DNA from: Salinarimonas sp052380005
Lineage (GTDB): Bacteria > Pseudomonadota > Alphaproteobacteria > Rhizobiales > Beijerinckiaceae
Assembly (NCBI GenBank): GCA_052380005.1
Contig: JBQTCJ010000004.1
Reading direction: 5' to 3' (one strand)
Length of the DNA: 64,000 nt
Shown: one piece after another, positions 18,543-28,587 of the stretch
How positions within the stretch are numbered: position 1 is the first letter of the stretch
Layout of the letters: each line of letters begins with the position of its first letter
Program-made: the position numbers and the translations under genes
The notes under the pieces: model-generated
What the model saw: only the letters and a program-made list of their open reading frames with translations
The model's database searches: none
Told to the model about the DNA's origin: nothing

Positions 18543-18589
18543 AACGAGCGACAGGCATGTCGCCGCCCCGCGAACCCGGAGGACGCCTC

Positions 18590-20083
<1,494 letters not shown>

Positions 20084-20197
20084 GCGATGCGGGCGCGTTG
20101 ACGCGCGCCCCCGCTTGGCCTAACCGCCGGGGGCGCGCGGGACGGGGCGCGCGGGACGGGTCGCGTGGCCCGGTCGGCGCAGGCACGGAGGAGCTCG

Positions 20198-20362
20198 ATG
20201 ACGAAAGCCCAGATCGCAGCGGTCCTCGAGACGATCGTCAAGCAGCAGCTCGACGATTGCGAGCGCGCGATCAAGGCCGGCCAGCGCACGATCGCGCTCA
20301 ACGAGCTCGCCGACGCCGTCGCCCAGCTCAAGCAGCTCGCCAAGATCGTCAAGAAGTCCTGA
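20198..20362 (+). CDS. Conserved-looking small helical protein
   Basis: 54 residues, starting MTKAQIAAVLETIVKQQLDD and ending QLKQLAKIVKKS. It has a strong SD (GGAGGAGCTCG before ATG). The composition is charged and heptad-like, so it is probably one or two amphipathic helices, without cysteine or a membrane segment. No family is recognised. It sits 114 bp after glpK on the same strand and may be co-transcribed. The SD and protein-like composition support a real gene. Confidence 0.6.
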   Translation: MTKAQIAAVLETIVKQQLDDCERAIKAGQRTIALNELADAVAQLKQLAKIVKKS

Positions 20363-20442
20363 GCCGCCGGCCCGGATCGGCTTATCTACCCGTGTTGTTC
20401 TGCTCACCGAGCTTTCGGGCCATCCCGAGACACCCCCTGTCC

Positions 20443-20468
20443 CCCCGGGCCGCGAAGCGGGCCCGGGG
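20443..20468. repeat. Palindromic repeat, copy 1 (GCGAAGC loop)
   Basis: CCCCGGGC (20443-20450) pairs with GCCCGGGG (20461-20468) around CGCGAAGCGG. This is the style of short dispersed hairpin (loop GCGAAGC) common in intergenic DNA of Hyphomicrobiales. It lies between convergent genes and might also act as a terminator. Confidence 0.5.
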
Positions 20469-20587
20469 CCCAGAAGCACAGGTGTTCGAAGAACGTGCGC
20501 GGAGCGCGCGCGTCCACCAAACGTCAATGGAGGCGTCTCACGACACGGCGCTGGCGCGCCGCTCCTCACGGCTCCGGAGCGTCCGGG

Positions 20588-20613
20588 TCCCGGACTTGCT
20601 TCGCAATCCGGGA
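20588..20613. repeat. Palindromic repeat, copy 2
   Basis: TCCCGGA (20588-20594) pairs with TCCGGGA (20607-20613), with an inner TTGC-TTC-GCAA stem; one C is bulged. Same architecture as the copy 120 bp upstream. It is 26 bp from the stop of the converging SDR gene, so a terminator role is possible. Confidence 0.55.
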
Positions 20614-20639
20614 TGACGAGCCTCACCCACGGATGCGCC

Positions 20640-21665
20640 TCACCGGCGCGCGATACGTCCGATCGCGAGCCCGATCCCCGCTGCGACCGCCGCCGTCGCG
20701 ACGGCGGCGCCGATCCGCGTCTGCGGTCCAGGCAGGCGCATCGCCGACGCCTTGGCCTCGCGGCCGAAGGGGCCGTGGGTGCGGTGGAGCGCCCGCTCCG
20801 CCGGGCGGTAGAGGTTACCTGCCGGCGGCACCGGGCGCCGCGTGCGGCCCTCCCGCATCTGCCCCTCCACGGCGTTGGCGCCGAGATAGCGGTCGGCGAG
20901 GCCCGGGGCGAGCGCGTTGCCGATGATGGCCATGGCCGTCACGCCGCCGAGCCACCAGGCGCGCTCCGGCGAGCGGATCGCGTGGACGATGGCGTCCGCC
21001 GCCGCCTCCGGCTGGTAGACCGGGCCGGAGGGCCGTGGCGCCCGCTCCATGCGCGAGCGCGCCCACTCGAACTGGGGCGTGTTGACGCCCGGCAGATGCA
21101 CCTCCGTCACCGCGATGTCGACGTCGTCGTGACGCAGCTCCGCGCGCAGCGAATCGGAGAAGCCGACGATGGCGTGCTTGGCGCCGCAATAGGCGCTCTG
21201 GAGCGGGATGCCGCGATAGGCGAGCGCGGAGCCCACCTGCACGACGATGCCCCGCCCGCGCGGCCGCATCGTCCGCAGCGCCGCGAGCGTGCCGTGGACC
21301 GCCCCGAGATAGGTCACCTCGGTCACGCGGCGGTACTCGTCGGGCGTCATCTCGTGGACCGGCGAGAACACCGTCACCATCGCGTCGTTGATCCACACGT
21401 CGATGGGCCCGAATTCCCGCTCGAGCGCATCCGCCGCGCGGAAGACGCCGTCGGCGTCGGCGACGTCGCAGGGCAGCGCCAACGCCTCGCCGCCGCGGGC
21501 GCGCACCTCCCGGGCGACGTCGTCGAGCGCCTCGGGGCTGCGGGCGAGGAGCCCGATCCGTGCGCCCTCGTGCGCGAGGCGCAGCGCCGTCGCCCGCCCG
21601 ATGCCGGCCGACGCCCCGGTCAGCATCACGACCCGTCCGCGCATGTTCTCGAGCCCGCCGCGCAT
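20640..21665 (-). CDS. SDR family oxidoreductase with C-terminal membrane segment
   Basis: 341 residues. Rossmann NAD(P) motif TGASAGIG at 16-23; NAG is replaced by NDA in VWINDAMVTVF; the active-site YCGAK (Tyr-x3-Lys) follows a Ser in VQVGSALAYRG. Compared with ordinary 250-residue SDRs it has about 80 extra C-terminal residues, ending in a hydrophobic helix (IGAAVATAAVAAGIGLAIG) before RIARR, so it is probably membrane-anchored. It belongs to the SDR group often annotated as short-chain dehydrogenase of unknown substrate. ATG with GGGAGAT upstream. Confidence 0.87.
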   Translation of the reverse strand: MRGGLENMRGRVVMLTGASAGIGRATALRLAHEGARIGLLARSPEALDDVAREVRARGGEALALPCDVADADGVFRAADALEREFGPIDVWINDAMVTVFSPVHEMTPDEYRRVTEVTYLGAVHGTLAALRTMRPRGRGIVVQVGSALAYRGIPLQSAYCGAKHAIVGFSDSLRAELRHDDVDIAVTEVHLPGVNTPQFEWARSRMERAPRPSGPVYQPEAAADAIVHAIRSPERAWWLGGVTAMAIIGNALAPGLADRYLGANAVEGQMREGRTRRPVPPAGNLYRPAERALHRTHGPFGREAKASAMRLPGPQTRIGAAVATAAVAAGIGLAIGRIARR

Positions 21666-21740
21666 GATGATCTCCCGTGTCCGATCCCGGCCGCGCACCG
21701 CGCGCCGCCTCGGCCCGGACAATGAGCGCGCGGCCACGGT

Positions 21741-21782
21741 CGTTCCGAGGCCGTCGTTCCGAGCCCGTCGTTCCCAGCCCGT
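21741..21782. repeat. 14-bp tandem repeat, three copies
   Basis: CGTTCCGAGGCCGT, CGTTCCGAGCCCGT and CGTTCCCAGCCCGT follow one another without spacer in the divergent promoter region of the SDR and NUDIX genes. The copies differ by one or two bases. Role unknown: replication slippage or a repeated binding site. Confidence 0.7.
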
Positions 21783-21950
21783 GGCGATCGCACGCGCCAC
21801 GCTTTCGCCGCGGCGTCGCGCGAAAGAATTCGTGCGCGGGCGGGAATCGGGCCTTTTCATCTTTTTAAATGACGGTGTGACACGGTGTGTTACACTTCTG
21901 ATTCTCGTGCTCCGCGCGACAGCGTTGCGGCGTGCGGAGGCAGTCACCAC

Positions 21951-22448
21951 GTGAGTGCGATGAAGAAGAACGACGACACCGACGTTGTGCCGCGCAAGCA
22001 ATTCGGCGCCCTGCCCTTCCGCCTCGACGATTCCGGCCGCATCGAGGTCTTGCTCGTCACGTCGCGGGAGACGCGGCGCTGGGTTATTCCGAAGGGTTGG
22101 CCGATCCGCAAGCTGAGGCCGAACGAAACCGCGGCGCGCGAGGCCTACGAGGAAGCGGGTCTCGCCGGCGACGTCTCGCCCGAGCCCTACGGCGTCTTCA
22201 CCTACGACAAGCGGCTCAAGTCGCGCAGCTTCGTGCCGTGCACCGTCGATGTCTACCTGATGCGCGTCGAGAAGGAGCAGAAGCGCTGGCCGGAGCGTGA
22301 CGAACGAGAGCGGCGCTGGTTCGACGCGCAAACCGCGGCCGAGCTGGTCGACGAGCCGGAGCTGTCCGACCTCATCGCGGCGCTGCCCGAGCGGCTGCAG
22401 CTCATGACGGTGGAGCGTCCCCGGAAGGCGGCGGGCGGCCGTCGCTGA
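21951..22448 (+). CDS. NUDIX hydrolase (diphosphoinositol-polyphosphate-phosphohydrolase-like)
   Basis: 165 residues. Core REAYEEAGL matches the REUXEEXGU part of the Nudix box, preceded by RRWVIPKGWPIRKLRPNETAA. The Glu expected seven residues before this core is Leu. The FGALPFR opening and PKGW are typical of DIPP-like alphaproteobacterial NUDIX proteins, which cleave nucleoside- or inositol-diphosphate-linked substrates. GTG 21951 has GGAGG 10 nt upstream; ATG 21960 is a possible alternative. An AT-rich segment (21850-21900) upstream probably holds its promoter. Confidence 0.87.
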   Translation: MSAMKKNDDTDVVPRKQFGALPFRLDDSGRIEVLLVTSRETRRWVIPKGWPIRKLRPNETAAREAYEEAGLAGDVSPEPYGVFTYDKRLKSRSFVPCTVDVYLMRVEKEQKRWPERDERERRWFDAQTAAELVDEPELSDLIAALPERLQLMTVERPRKAAGGRR

Positions 22449-22688
22449 CGGGCGCTGCCGATCCGCGCCTCTCGATCGAGACGACCACGACCCACGCGAT
22501 CACGCGCACGTCGGACCCGGACGACGACCGCCTCTCGCGAGACCGGGAGCTGCGCTGAGCCGTCGGCGCCGCGGCCGCTACGGGGCGCCGCGTTCACGAG
22601 CATGTGAGCGGGCGGGACGTGCGCGCGTCGCGACCCATAAACACGGCGGGCGTCGCTCGAACGCCGGACATCTGGGAGACCACCCGCC

Positions 22689-23663
22689 ATGACCGATCTC
22701 ACCCGCCGCGCCATGCTGGCGGCCCCCGCCATCGTCGGTGCCGCCGCGACCCTGACGACCGCGCGCGCCGCGCAGGCGCAGGGCACGACCGCACCCGATC
22801 CGGCCATCCCCACCTTCCGCTACCGCATCGGCGAGATCGATGTCTTTCCGGTCTACGACGGCCTGCGGGCGTTCCCACTGCAGGACGGATTCGTCACCAA
22901 CGCTCCGCTCGAGGAGGTAGAGGCGGCCTTCACAGCCGACATGCGGGCGACGGACGCGATCGAGAACCCCTTCACGGCGACGCTCCTGCGCATCGGCGGG
23001 CGCACCATCCTCGTCGATACCGGCAACGGCCCCCAGGAGGGCGAGAGCCCCGTGGGCCGCCTCGTCGCGGGCCTCGCGGCCATCGGCGTCGCGCCGGGCG
23101 ACGTCGACACGGTGGTGATCTCGCACTTCCACGGCGACCACATCTCGGGACTGCGCGGCGCCGACGGCGCGCCGATCTTCCCCAACGCCGAGACGCTCGT
23201 GCCGGAGGGCGAGGCCGCCTACTGGCTCGACGAGGGCGAGATGTCGCGGGCGCCGGAAGGGCGCCGCGCCGGCTTCGAGCGCGCGCAGGCGATCTTCGCC
23301 GGCGAGGATCTCGGCATGCGCACCTATGCCGGCGGCGACGAGCTCGCGCCGGGCATGGTCGCCGTCGACGCGCACGGCCATTCGCCCGGCCACATGGCCT
23401 TCCGCGTACAGTCGGGCGGCGACGGTCTCCTCTTGATCTCGGACGCGGCCCACCTGCCCTTCCTCTTCGTCGCCAACCCGGACTGGTCGGTGCGCTTCGA
23501 CATGGACCCGCAGATGGCCCGAGAAACCCGCCGCCGCCTCCTGGACGAGGCCGCCGCCGACCGGCTGATGGTCGCCGGCTACCATTGGGGCTTCCCCAAC
23601 GTCGGGCACGTCCGCCAGGCGGGCGGCGGCTTCGAGCTCGTGCGCATCCCCTGGCCGGCCTGA
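22689..23663 (+). CDS. Tat-exported MBL-fold metallo-hydrolase
   Basis: 324 residues. Twin-arginine signal MTDLTRRAMLAAPAIVGAAA, cleavage near ARAAQA (about 30). The zinc-binding HFHGDH lies at 146-151, with GHSPGHM and ISDAAH further on as other ligands. Overall pattern resembles N-acyl-homoserine-lactonase-like or quinolinase-like MBL proteins, which hydrolyse lactones or other esters in the periplasm. Export by Tat fits a metal-loaded folded enzyme. Substrate not predictable. It is followed 53 bp later by the exoD-like gene on the same strand. Confidence 0.88.
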   Translation: MTDLTRRAMLAAPAIVGAAATLTTARAAQAQGTTAPDPAIPTFRYRIGEIDVFPVYDGLRAFPLQDGFVTNAPLEEVEAAFTADMRATDAIENPFTATLLRIGGRTILVDTGNGPQEGESPVGRLVAGLAAIGVAPGDVDTVVISHFHGDHISGLRGADGAPIFPNAETLVPEGEAAYWLDEGEMSRAPEGRRAGFERAQAIFAGEDLGMRTYAGGDELAPGMVAVDAHGHSPGHMAFRVQSGGDGLLLISDAAHLPFLFVANPDWSVRFDMDPQMARETRRRLLDEAAADRLMVAGYHWGFPNVGHVRQAGGGFELVRIPWPA

Positions 23664-23716
23664 GGCGGAACTCGGCCGTAGACGCGTGCGTTCGCCCGTC
23701 TTTGGAGAGGTCTCGG

Positions 23717-24304
23717 ATGCCGAAGGAACGCACGCGGGCGCTCAGCGACGTGCTCGATCAGCTCGAACAGACCGCGCACGGCGAGAGCATCACGATTGAG
23801 GAGGTGGTCGAGCATCTGGGCACGAAGTCGTTCGCCGCCTTGATGCTCGTCTTCTCGCTCATCTCGACCTCGCCCGCGAGCGCGATCCCCGGCCTCACCG
23901 CCACGGTGGCGGTGATCGTCTTCATCCTCGCCGTGCAGATGATCCTCGGGCGCGACCGCGTCTGGCTGCCCGACTTCGTCACCCGGCGGCGAATGTCCAC
24001 GCAGAAGCTCTGCAAGGGAGTGTCCTGGATGCGCCGGCCGGTGCGCTTCGTCGAGCGCTTCCTCGGATCGCGGCTGACGTTCCTCGTCCACCGTCCCTGG
24101 CTCTACCTGCCGCTGACGCTGATCCTGGCGCTGACCCTGTTCATGCCGTTCATGGAGATCGTGCCCACGTCGGGCTCGATCGCGTCCGCCGTGATCGCGC
24201 TGTTCGCGGCGGGGCTGCTCGTGCGCGACGGCGCGCTGGTGATCGTGTCGCTGCTGGCGCTCCTCGCCGTGCCGATCACGGTGTGGCAGCTCGGCTTCGC
24301 CTGA
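23717..24304 (+). CDS. Exopolysaccharide synthesis protein ExoD family
   Basis: 195 residues. The ExoD-domain motif TIEEVVEHLGTKSFAALMLVFSLIS with PASAIPGL is followed by several hydrophobic helices, two or three of them at the C-terminus. ExoD of Sinorhizobium is needed for exopolysaccharide and nodule invasion, but its biochemical function is unknown. Start ATG 23717 is preceded by GGAGAGG. The converging oxyR gene ends 13 bp downstream. Confidence 0.87.
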   Translation: MPKERTRALSDVLDQLEQTAHGESITIEEVVEHLGTKSFAALMLVFSLISTSPASAIPGLTATVAVIVFILAVQMILGRDRVWLPDFVTRRRMSTQKLCKGVSWMRRPVRFVERFLGSRLTFLVHRPWLYLPLTLILALTLFMPFMEIVPTSGSIASAVIALFAAGLLVRDGALVIVSLLALLAVPITVWQLGFA

Positions 24305-24317
24305 GCGCTCGGGCGCG

Positions 24318-25211
24318 TCACCGACCGCGCGGCAGCCCCTCGATCGCCTCGGCGATGCGCCGCAACTGCGGCGCGAGCGGGCTCGTGCGCCGCCAGACCA
24401 TGCCGATCGTGCGCGTCGGCTTCGGGTCGTCGAACGCCGAGACGCTGACGGGCGCCGAGCGCGTCTCCACCGGCACCGCCATCTCCGGGATGAGCGTGAT
24501 GCCGATCCCCGCGCCGACCATCTGCACGAGCGTCGAGAGCGAGCTGCCGTCCATCAGCTCGCGCGGGCGCGGCGCCTCGCGCCCGCAGAAGGAGAGCGCC
24601 TGCTCGCGGAAGCAATGCCCCTCCTCCAGGAGCAGGAGCTTCATGCGCGCGAGCGTGTCCGGCTCGGGCACGGGCTCGCCCGCGTCGGCCAGCGGGCGCA
24701 CGAGCACGAAGCTCTCGGAGAACAGCGCCGTCTCCTCGAGGCTCGGCTCGGAGACCGGGAGCGCCACGAGCGCCGCGTCGAGGCGGCGCTCGGAGAGCTC
24801 GCGGATCAGGGTCGGCGTGATCGATTCGCGAATGCGCACGTCGATGTCCTGGTAGAGCGTCGCGAGCCGCGCCACGATCCGCGGCAGCAGGTACGGCGCG
24901 ACCGTGGGGATGACGCCGAGCCGCAGCGGCCCCGCGAGGCCGTCCCGCTCGGTGCGGGAGAGCGCCTCGAGCTCGTCGACGGCGCGCAGGATCTCCCGCA
25001 CCCGCTCGCCGACGATCTCGCCGAGCCCCGTCGGCGCGACCTTGCGCCCGCTACGCTCGAGGAGCGAGGCCCCGAGCGCCTGCTCGAGCTCCTTGATCTG
25101 CATGGAGAGTGCCGGCTGGGAGATCGCGCAGGCCTCCGCCGCCCGGCCGAAATGGCCGTGGCGGAGCACCGCGTCGAAGTACGACAGCTGCCGCAGGGTG
25201 AGGGATGTCAT
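24318..25211 (-). CDS. oxyR: LysR-type hydrogen peroxide regulator OxyR
   Basis: 297 residues. N-terminal winged HTH (about 1-60, LRQLSYFDAVLRHGHFGRAAEACAIS). The effector domain keeps both redox cysteines of OxyR: C200 in LEEGHCFREQ and C209 in ALSFCG, which form the disulfide under peroxide. It is divergently transcribed from katG, as expected for the activator of catalase-peroxidase. The gene pair and the cysteines together make OxyR much more likely than a generic LysR protein. Confidence 0.93.
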   Translation of the reverse strand: MTSLTLRQLSYFDAVLRHGHFGRAAEACAISQPALSMQIKELEQALGASLLERSGRKVAPTGLGEIVGERVREILRAVDELEALSRTERDGLAGPLRLGVIPTVAPYLLPRIVARLATLYQDIDVRIRESITPTLIRELSERRLDAALVALPVSEPSLEETALFSESFVLVRPLADAGEPVPEPDTLARMKLLLLEEGHCFREQALSFCGREAPRPRELMDGSSLSTLVQMVGAGIGITLIPEMAVPVETRSAPVSVSAFDDPKPTRTIGMVWRRTSPLAPQLRRIAEAIEGLPRGR

Positions 25212-25407
25212 CAGTTCGTCTTATCTCTCTAATCAGAAAATCCGACTTTACCTGATCGACCGATTGGAACTATGTCAAGCCGGAGTGCGGCGCACCCAGA
25301 CGCCGCCCGGCGCTCGGTCCGGTTCCCCCGGCTGGATCGACGAGACGGATGGTCGTATGATACGCGCCGGCACCAACACAGGGTCGGACGACGGACCGGA
25401 GGACGAG
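25212..25407 (+). promoter_or_regulatory. oxyR-katG divergent regulatory region
   Basis: This 196-bp intergenic region holds the promoters of both genes. An AT-rich patch at 25212-25275, unusual for this genome, includes TTATCTCTCTAATCAG, a dyad ATCG-AC-CGAT (25255-25264) and GGAACTATG, plausible OxyR contacts. I do not find a full ATAG-N7-CTAT OxyR box. GGAGG at 25398-25402 is the katG SD. Confidence 0.5.
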
Positions 25408-27600
25408 ATGGACGAGATCAGCAGCCTGACGAAGGGCGGATGCCCCGTCGCGCACGGCGTGCGCAAGGTGGGCAACCGCGACTGGTGGCCCAACCAGCTG
25501 AACCTGAAGATCCTGCATCAGAACACCGCCCTCTCCAACCCGATGGGGCCGGGCTTCGACTACGCCGCCGAGTTCGGCAAGCTCGACCTGCAGGCGGTCA
25601 AGAACGACATCTACGCTCTGATGAAGACGTCGCAGGACTGGTGGCCGGCGGATTACGGCCATTACGGGCCGCTCTTCATCCGCATGGCCTGGCATTCGGC
25701 CGGCACCTATCGCACCGCCGACGGCCGCGGCGGCGGCGCCTCGGGCACGCAGCGCTTCGCCCCGCTCAACTCCTGGCCGGACAACACGAACCTCGACAAG
25801 GCCCGCTTCCTGCTGTGGCCCATCAAGAAGAAGTACGGCCGCCGGCTCTCCTGGGCCGACCTGATGATCCTCGCGGGCAATTGCGCGCTCGAGGACATGG
25901 GCCTGAAGACCTTCGGCTTCGGCGGCGGGCGCGTCGACGTGTGGGAGCCCGAGGAGGACATCTACTGGGGCTCCGAGTCGGAGTGGCTCGGCGACATGCG
26001 CTACACCGGCGAGCGTGAGCTCGAGCGCCCGCTCGCCGCGGTGCAGATGGGCCTCATCTACGTCAACCCGGAGGGCCCGAACGGCAACCCGGACCCGGTC
26101 GCGTCCGGCCGCGACATCCGGGAGACCTTCGCGCGCATGGCGATGAACGACGAGGAGACCGTCGCCCTCGTCGCCGGCGGCCACACCTTCGGCAAGTCGC
26201 ACGGCGCGGCGCCGGCGACGCACCTCGCCCGCGAGCCGGAGGCCGCCGACGTCGAGCTGATGGGGCTGGGCTGGAAGAACTCCTACGAGAGCGGCCGCGG
26301 CGTCCACACCATCACGAGCGGCATCGAGGGCCCTTGGACCCCCGACCCGATCAAGTGGGACATGGGCTATTTCGACGTCCTGTTCGGCTACGAGTGGGAG
26401 CTCGTGAAGAGCCCCGCCGGCGCCTGGCAGTGGGCGGCGAAAGACCTCGCGGAGAAGGATCACGCCCCGCAGGTCGACGGCTCGGGCGCGCGTGTGCCCC
26501 TGATGATGACCACGGCCGACATGGCCATGCGGATGGACCCGATCTACGAGAAGATCTCCCGGCACTTCCACCAGAACCCCGAGGCGTTCGCCGACGCCTT
26601 CGCCCGCGCCTGGTTCAAGCTGACCCACCGCGACATGGGCCCGCGCGAGCTCTATCTCGGCCCGGAGGTCCCCTCCGAGGTGCTGGTGTGGCAGGACCCG
26701 CTGCCGGCGCGCGACTACGCGCTCGTGGGCGACGACGACGTCGCCGCGCTCAAGGAGACGATCCTCGCATCGGGCCTCTCGACGGCGGATCTCGTCTTCG
26801 TCGCCTGGGCCTCGGCCTTCTCGTACCGCGGCTCGGACAAGCGCGGCGGGGCCAACGGCGCGCGCATCCGTCTCGCCCCGCAGAAGGACTGGGAGGCCAA
26901 CGAGCCGGCGCGGCTGCAGAAGATCCTGTCGGTGCTCGAGGGCATCAAGGCCGCGTTCGACGGCTCGCGGACGGACGGCAAGAAGGTCTCGCTCGCCGAC
27001 CTGATCGTGCTGGCCGGCACGGCCGCCGTCGAGAAGGCGGCGCGGGACGCGGGCCACGTCGTCGAGGTGCCCTTCGCGCCGGGCCGCGTGGACGCGACGC
27101 AGGAGCAGACCGACGTCGAGTCCTTCGCCGTGATGGAGCCGGAGGCCGACGGCTTCCGCAACTTTACCAAGGGCGCCTACGCGATCTCGCCGGAGGAGAT
27201 GCTCGTCGACCGCGCGCAGCTGCTCGGCCTGACCGCGCCGGAGATGACGGCCCTCGTCGGCGGCCTGCGCGTGCTCGGCGCCAACCACGGCGGTGCGGCC
27301 CACGGCGTCCTCACCGAGCGTCCCGGCACGCTGACGAACGACTTCTTCGTCAACCTGCTCGACCTCGGCACGGAGTGGGCGCCGGCGAACGAGGCGAAGA
27401 CGCTCTACCAGGGCCGCGACCGCGCCACCGGCGCCACGAAGTGGACCGGCACCCGCGTCGACCTCGTCTTCGGCTCGAACTCGCAGCTGCGTGCGCTGTG
27501 CGAGGTCTACGCCTGCGACGACGCGACGGACGGGTTCGTGCACGACTTCGTCGCCGCGTGGACCAAGGTGATGAACGCCGATCGCGTCGATCTGGCGTGA
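25408..27600 (+). CDS. katG: Bifunctional catalase-peroxidase
   Basis: 730 residues, typical. Distal haem pocket Arg92-x2-Trp95-His96 (IRMAWHSAGTYR); the crosslink Tyr lies in YVNPEGPNGNPDP and the Met in ELMGLGWKNS; proximal region GGHTFGKSHGA. The C-terminal haem-free domain is present. It decomposes hydrogen peroxide and has broad peroxidase activity. ATG 25408 has GGAGG five bases upstream; a longer in-frame ATG at 25357 is possible but gives a non-homologous extension. Divergent from oxyR, so induction by peroxide is expected. A strong hairpin follows. Confidence 0.97.
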   Translation: MDEISSLTKGGCPVAHGVRKVGNRDWWPNQLNLKILHQNTALSNPMGPGFDYAAEFGKLDLQAVKNDIYALMKTSQDWWPADYGHYGPLFIRMAWHSAGTYRTADGRGGGASGTQRFAPLNSWPDNTNLDKARFLLWPIKKKYGRRLSWADLMILAGNCALEDMGLKTFGFGGGRVDVWEPEEDIYWGSESEWLGDMRYTGERELERPLAAVQMGLIYVNPEGPNGNPDPVASGRDIRETFARMAMNDEETVALVAGGHTFGKSHGAAPATHLAREPEAADVELMGLGWKNSYESGRGVHTITSGIEGPWTPDPIKWDMGYFDVLFGYEWELVKSPAGAWQWAAKDLAEKDHAPQVDGSGARVPLMMTTADMAMRMDPIYEKISRHFHQNPEAFADAFARAWFKLTHRDMGPRELYLGPEVPSEVLVWQDPLPARDYALVGDDDVAALKETILASGLSTADLVFVAWASAFSYRGSDKRGGANGARIRLAPQKDWEANEPARLQKILSVLEGIKAAFDGSRTDGKKVSLADLIVLAGTAAVEKAARDAGHVVEVPFAPGRVDATQEQTDVESFAVMEPEADGFRNFTKGAYAISPEEMLVDRAQLLGLTAPEMTALVGGLRVLGANHGGAAHGVLTERPGTLTNDFFVNLLDLGTEWAPANEAKTLYQGRDRATGATKWTGTRVDLVFGSNSQLRALCEVYACDDATDGFVHDFVAAWTKVMNADRVDLA

Positions 27601-27646
27601 GGCCGGGGCCCGGCGTCGTCGCCGGCTCCATCTCGACGATCCAGCA

Positions 27647-27679
27647 GGGCCGCCGCTCGGGAACGAGCGGCGGCCCTTT
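27647..27679 (+). terminator. Intrinsic terminator after katG
   Basis: GGGCCGCCGCTC (27647-27658) pairs perfectly with 27665-27676 around GGGAAC, followed by TTTC. 12-bp GC stem 47 bp after the katG stop. The converging usp gene ends 46 bp further on. Confidence 0.8.
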
Positions 27680-27724
27680 CGCGTGGGCCCCTACCTCGCC
27701 CGCTCATGCGGATCGCCGGCCCGC

Positions 27725-28573
27725 TCACCGGAACAACAGCACGGGCACGAGGTTCGTGCGCATCATCTCCGTCGTCGTCGAGCCGATGAAGAGGTTGCGC
27801 AGGCGGGTGTGGCCGTAGGCGCCCATGACGAGGAGGTCGATGCGCAGGCGCTCGACGATGGACGCGATCACCTCGTGGGGCGTGCCCGCCTCGAGATGCG
27901 TCTCGACCGCGAGCCCGCCTGCGGCGATCTGGGCCGCCGCGGCGTCGAGCCGCCGTCGGGTCTGGGCGTCCTCTTGGCCCACCGTGACGAGGTGGATCGC
28001 GAGCCCGGCGAAGAGCGGCGAGCGGGAGACCCAGTCCACGGCCTTGAGCGCGCTCGGCCCCCCGTCGAAGGCGACGAGCACGCGGTGGATCTGCCGGAAG
28101 CCGCGGGAGGCGACGAGGACCGGCTTGTGGGCGGCGCGCACCAGACGCTCGAGGTTCGAGCCGAGATGCAGCCGCGCGAAGTCCGCCGCCTCGCCGCGCT
28201 TGCCCACCACGATCATGTCCGCGCCCGCCTCGCGGGCGGCGACCTCGTCGAGCAGATCGCCGTGGCGCAGCGTCGTCTCGACCTCCGGGACGCCGGCGTC
28301 GCGGACGCGGGCGCGGGACTCCTCCATGACGAGACGCGCCTTCTTCAGGAGCAGCTTCGCGCGCTGCGCGTCGAGCTCCGCGAGCTCGTCGAGCACGTGA
28401 ACCCGTGCGTCCGCGGGAAGGCTCCCGCTGAGGTCCGCGTTCGACACCTCACGGCGACCGAGAACCTGGAGGAGCTCGACCGAAGCCCCCAGCCGCAGGC
28501 CGGCCCAGGCGGCGTGGTCCGCCACCGAGTGCGAGTAGATCGAGCCGTCGATGCAGGCGACGAGGCGAGCCAT
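27725..28573 (-). CDS. Tandem universal stress protein
   Basis: 282 residues made of two UspA domains. The first (about 1-150) opens with LVACIDGSIYSHSVADHAAW and ends with VGKRGEAADFARLHLGSNLERLVRAA. The second (about 160-282) opens HRVLVAFDGGPSALKAVDW and ends with VMGAYGHTRLRNLFIGSTT, an ATP-binding G-x2-G-x9-G-S/T pattern. Usp proteins are stress-linked nucleotide binders. It begins 14 bp after the sulP stop with an SD (GAGGAAGGA), so the two are probably one transcript. Confidence 0.92.
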   Translation of the reverse strand: MARLVACIDGSIYSHSVADHAAWAGLRLGASVELLQVLGRREVSNADLSGSLPADARVHVLDELAELDAQRAKLLLKKARLVMEESRARVRDAGVPEVETTLRHGDLLDEVAAREAGADMIVVGKRGEAADFARLHLGSNLERLVRAAHKPVLVASRGFRQIHRVLVAFDGGPSALKAVDWVSRSPLFAGLAIHLVTVGQEDAQTRRRLDAAAAQIAAGGLAVETHLEAGTPHEVIASIVERLRIDLLVMGAYGHTRLRNLFIGSTTTEMMRTNLVPVLLFR

Positions 28574-28587
28574 GGCCGTATCCTTCC

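Noticed and set aside
20441..20640. A remnant insertion sequence in the 20.4-20.6 kb gap.
   Set aside because: Only short palindromes; no transposase-like frame, no flanking target duplication.
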